From: JAICJJ01 sp039809985 | GTDB lineage: Bacteria; Chloroflexota; Chloroflexia; Thermomicrobiales; UBA6265 | Length of the DNA: 6,268 nt | Reading direction: 5' to 3' | Assembly (NCBI GenBank): GCA_039809985.1 | Contig: JBDHWC010000150.1 | Location: 1-6,268, forward strand | Notes under the pieces: generated by a model | The model's input: the letters and a program-made list of their open reading frames with translations, nothing else | Databases searched by the model: none | Told to the model about the DNA's origin: nothing | Position numbers and translations under genes: made by a program | In this document: in pieces, positions 5,678 through 6,268 of the stretch | Layout: each line of letters begins with the position of its first letter | How positions within the stretch are numbered: the stretch's first letter is position 1

Positions 5678-6268
5678 GCCGGTCGCGCTGGGACCCGGAG
5701 CGGCTGCGGGCGGCGATGGCGGTCTACCTCGTCGCCGGCCCGGAGCAGACCGACGGCGACCTGCTGGCCGCCTGCCGGGCGGCGCTGGCGAACGGCGCGA
5801 CCTGCCTGCAGCTGCGGGCGAAGGAGCTGGGGGGGCGCGACCAACTGGCCCTCGCCCTCGCGATGCGCGAACTGGCGCACGCGCACGACGCGCTCTTCGT
5901 CGTCAACGACCGGGTCGACGTGGCGGTCGCGGCGAGAGCCGACGGGGTCCACGTCGGCGTCTCGGACCTGCCGCTGGAGGCGACCCGGGCCATCGTCGGG
6001 CCGGACCTGTTCGTCGGCTACTCGCCGTACCGGCTCGACGACGTCGCGGCGGCGGCCGGGCGCGGCGCGGACTACGTCGGCCTCGGTCCGGTCTTCGCCA
6101 CCGGCTCGAAGGCGGACGCCGACCCCCCGATCGGGCTCGACGGACTGGCGGTGCGAGCCCGGGCCGCCGAGGTGCCGACGGTCGGCATCGGCGGCATCAC
6201 GGTCGGCAACGCGGGCGAGGTGGTGCGGGCCGGGGCGGACGGCGTGGCGGTGATCAGCGCGGTGCTGC
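5674..6268 (+). CDS. thiE: Thiamine-phosphate synthase, cut by window end
   Basis: ThiE joins HMP diphosphate, the ThiD product, to carboxythiazole phosphate to form thiamine monophosphate. It has a TIM-barrel fold. 198 codons are visible of the usual 210-220, and the frame runs off the edge uninterrupted. Recognisable blocks are VYLVAGPE (17-24), CLQLRAKEL (44-52, with Arg48 and Lys50 for diphosphate), FVVNDRVDVAVAARADGVHVG (75-95, with Asn78 and Asp79), D98, VGYSPYR (114-120), YVGLGPVFATGSKADADPP (134-152, with the TGSK phosphate loop) and VGIGGI...GADGVAVISAVL (170-198). The GTG start overlaps the thiD stop as GTGA, a 4-bp overlap implying translational coupling; GGAG lies 8 nt upstream inside thiD. 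Position 96 is Val where most ThiE proteins have Gln (HLGQ), and 118-119 are Pro-Tyr where a Thr/Ala-His is common. Confidence 0.93.
   Translation, partial: MSRSRWDPERLRAAMAVYLVAGPEQTDGDLLAACRAALANGATCLQLRAKELGGRDQLALALAMRELAHAHDALFVVNDRVDVAVAARADGVHVGVSDLPLEATRAIVGPDLFVGYSPYRLDDVAAAAGRGADYVGLGPVFATGSKADADPPIGLDGLAVRARAAEVPTVGIGGITVGNAGEVVRAGADGVAVISAVL

Overview
The window is very GC-rich, with nearly all third codon positions G or C, purine-rich ribosome binding sites and some GTG starts. It reads as a chromosomal stretch of a high-GC bacterium. The Pro/Thr/Ala-rich surface protein and C/G-rich intergenic repeats would suit Chloroflexota of the Thermomicrobia/Sphaerobacter type. Actinomycetota cannot be excluded, so the taxonomy is a guess.

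Layout: bases 1-419 hold no credible gene but are structured. There are three degenerate copies of a roughly 110-bp tandem repeat (4 to about 330), each copy with small inverted repeats, then a heptamer tandem repeat (344-371) that makes the opposite strand a strong G-quadruplex candidate. A two-gene plus-strand unit follows: a full-length dimethylglycine oxidase-type protein (FAD oxidoreductase fused to a folate-binding GcvT domain, 420-2861) and, 22 bp later, an RraA/HMG-aldolase-like protein (2884-3546). A very strong palindrome (3572-3606) separates this unit from the convergent gene 3643-4611 (minus), a membrane-anchored protein with a C-terminal lectin/DUF1080-like domain. A 217-bp divergent region (4612-4828) carries a symmetric 9-bp inverted repeat and two back-to-back hairpins. 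After it come thiD (4829-5677) and thiE (5674 to the window edge), overlapping by 4 bp.

How the genes work together: the first unit looks catabolic. The oxidase demethylates N,N-dimethylglycine (from the choline/betaine route) and passes the one-carbon unit to tetrahydrofolate. The role of the RraA-like partner is unknown. ThiD and ThiE are consecutive steps of thiamine biosynthesis: ThiD makes HMP diphosphate, which ThiE couples to the thiazole phosphate. No TPP riboswitch is recognisable upstream of thiD.

No clear new defence or mobile system is present. The most interesting points are the repeat/G4-rich leader, the pairing of dimethylglycine oxidase with an atypical RraA homologue, and the symmetric divergent promoter region with tandem leader hairpins.
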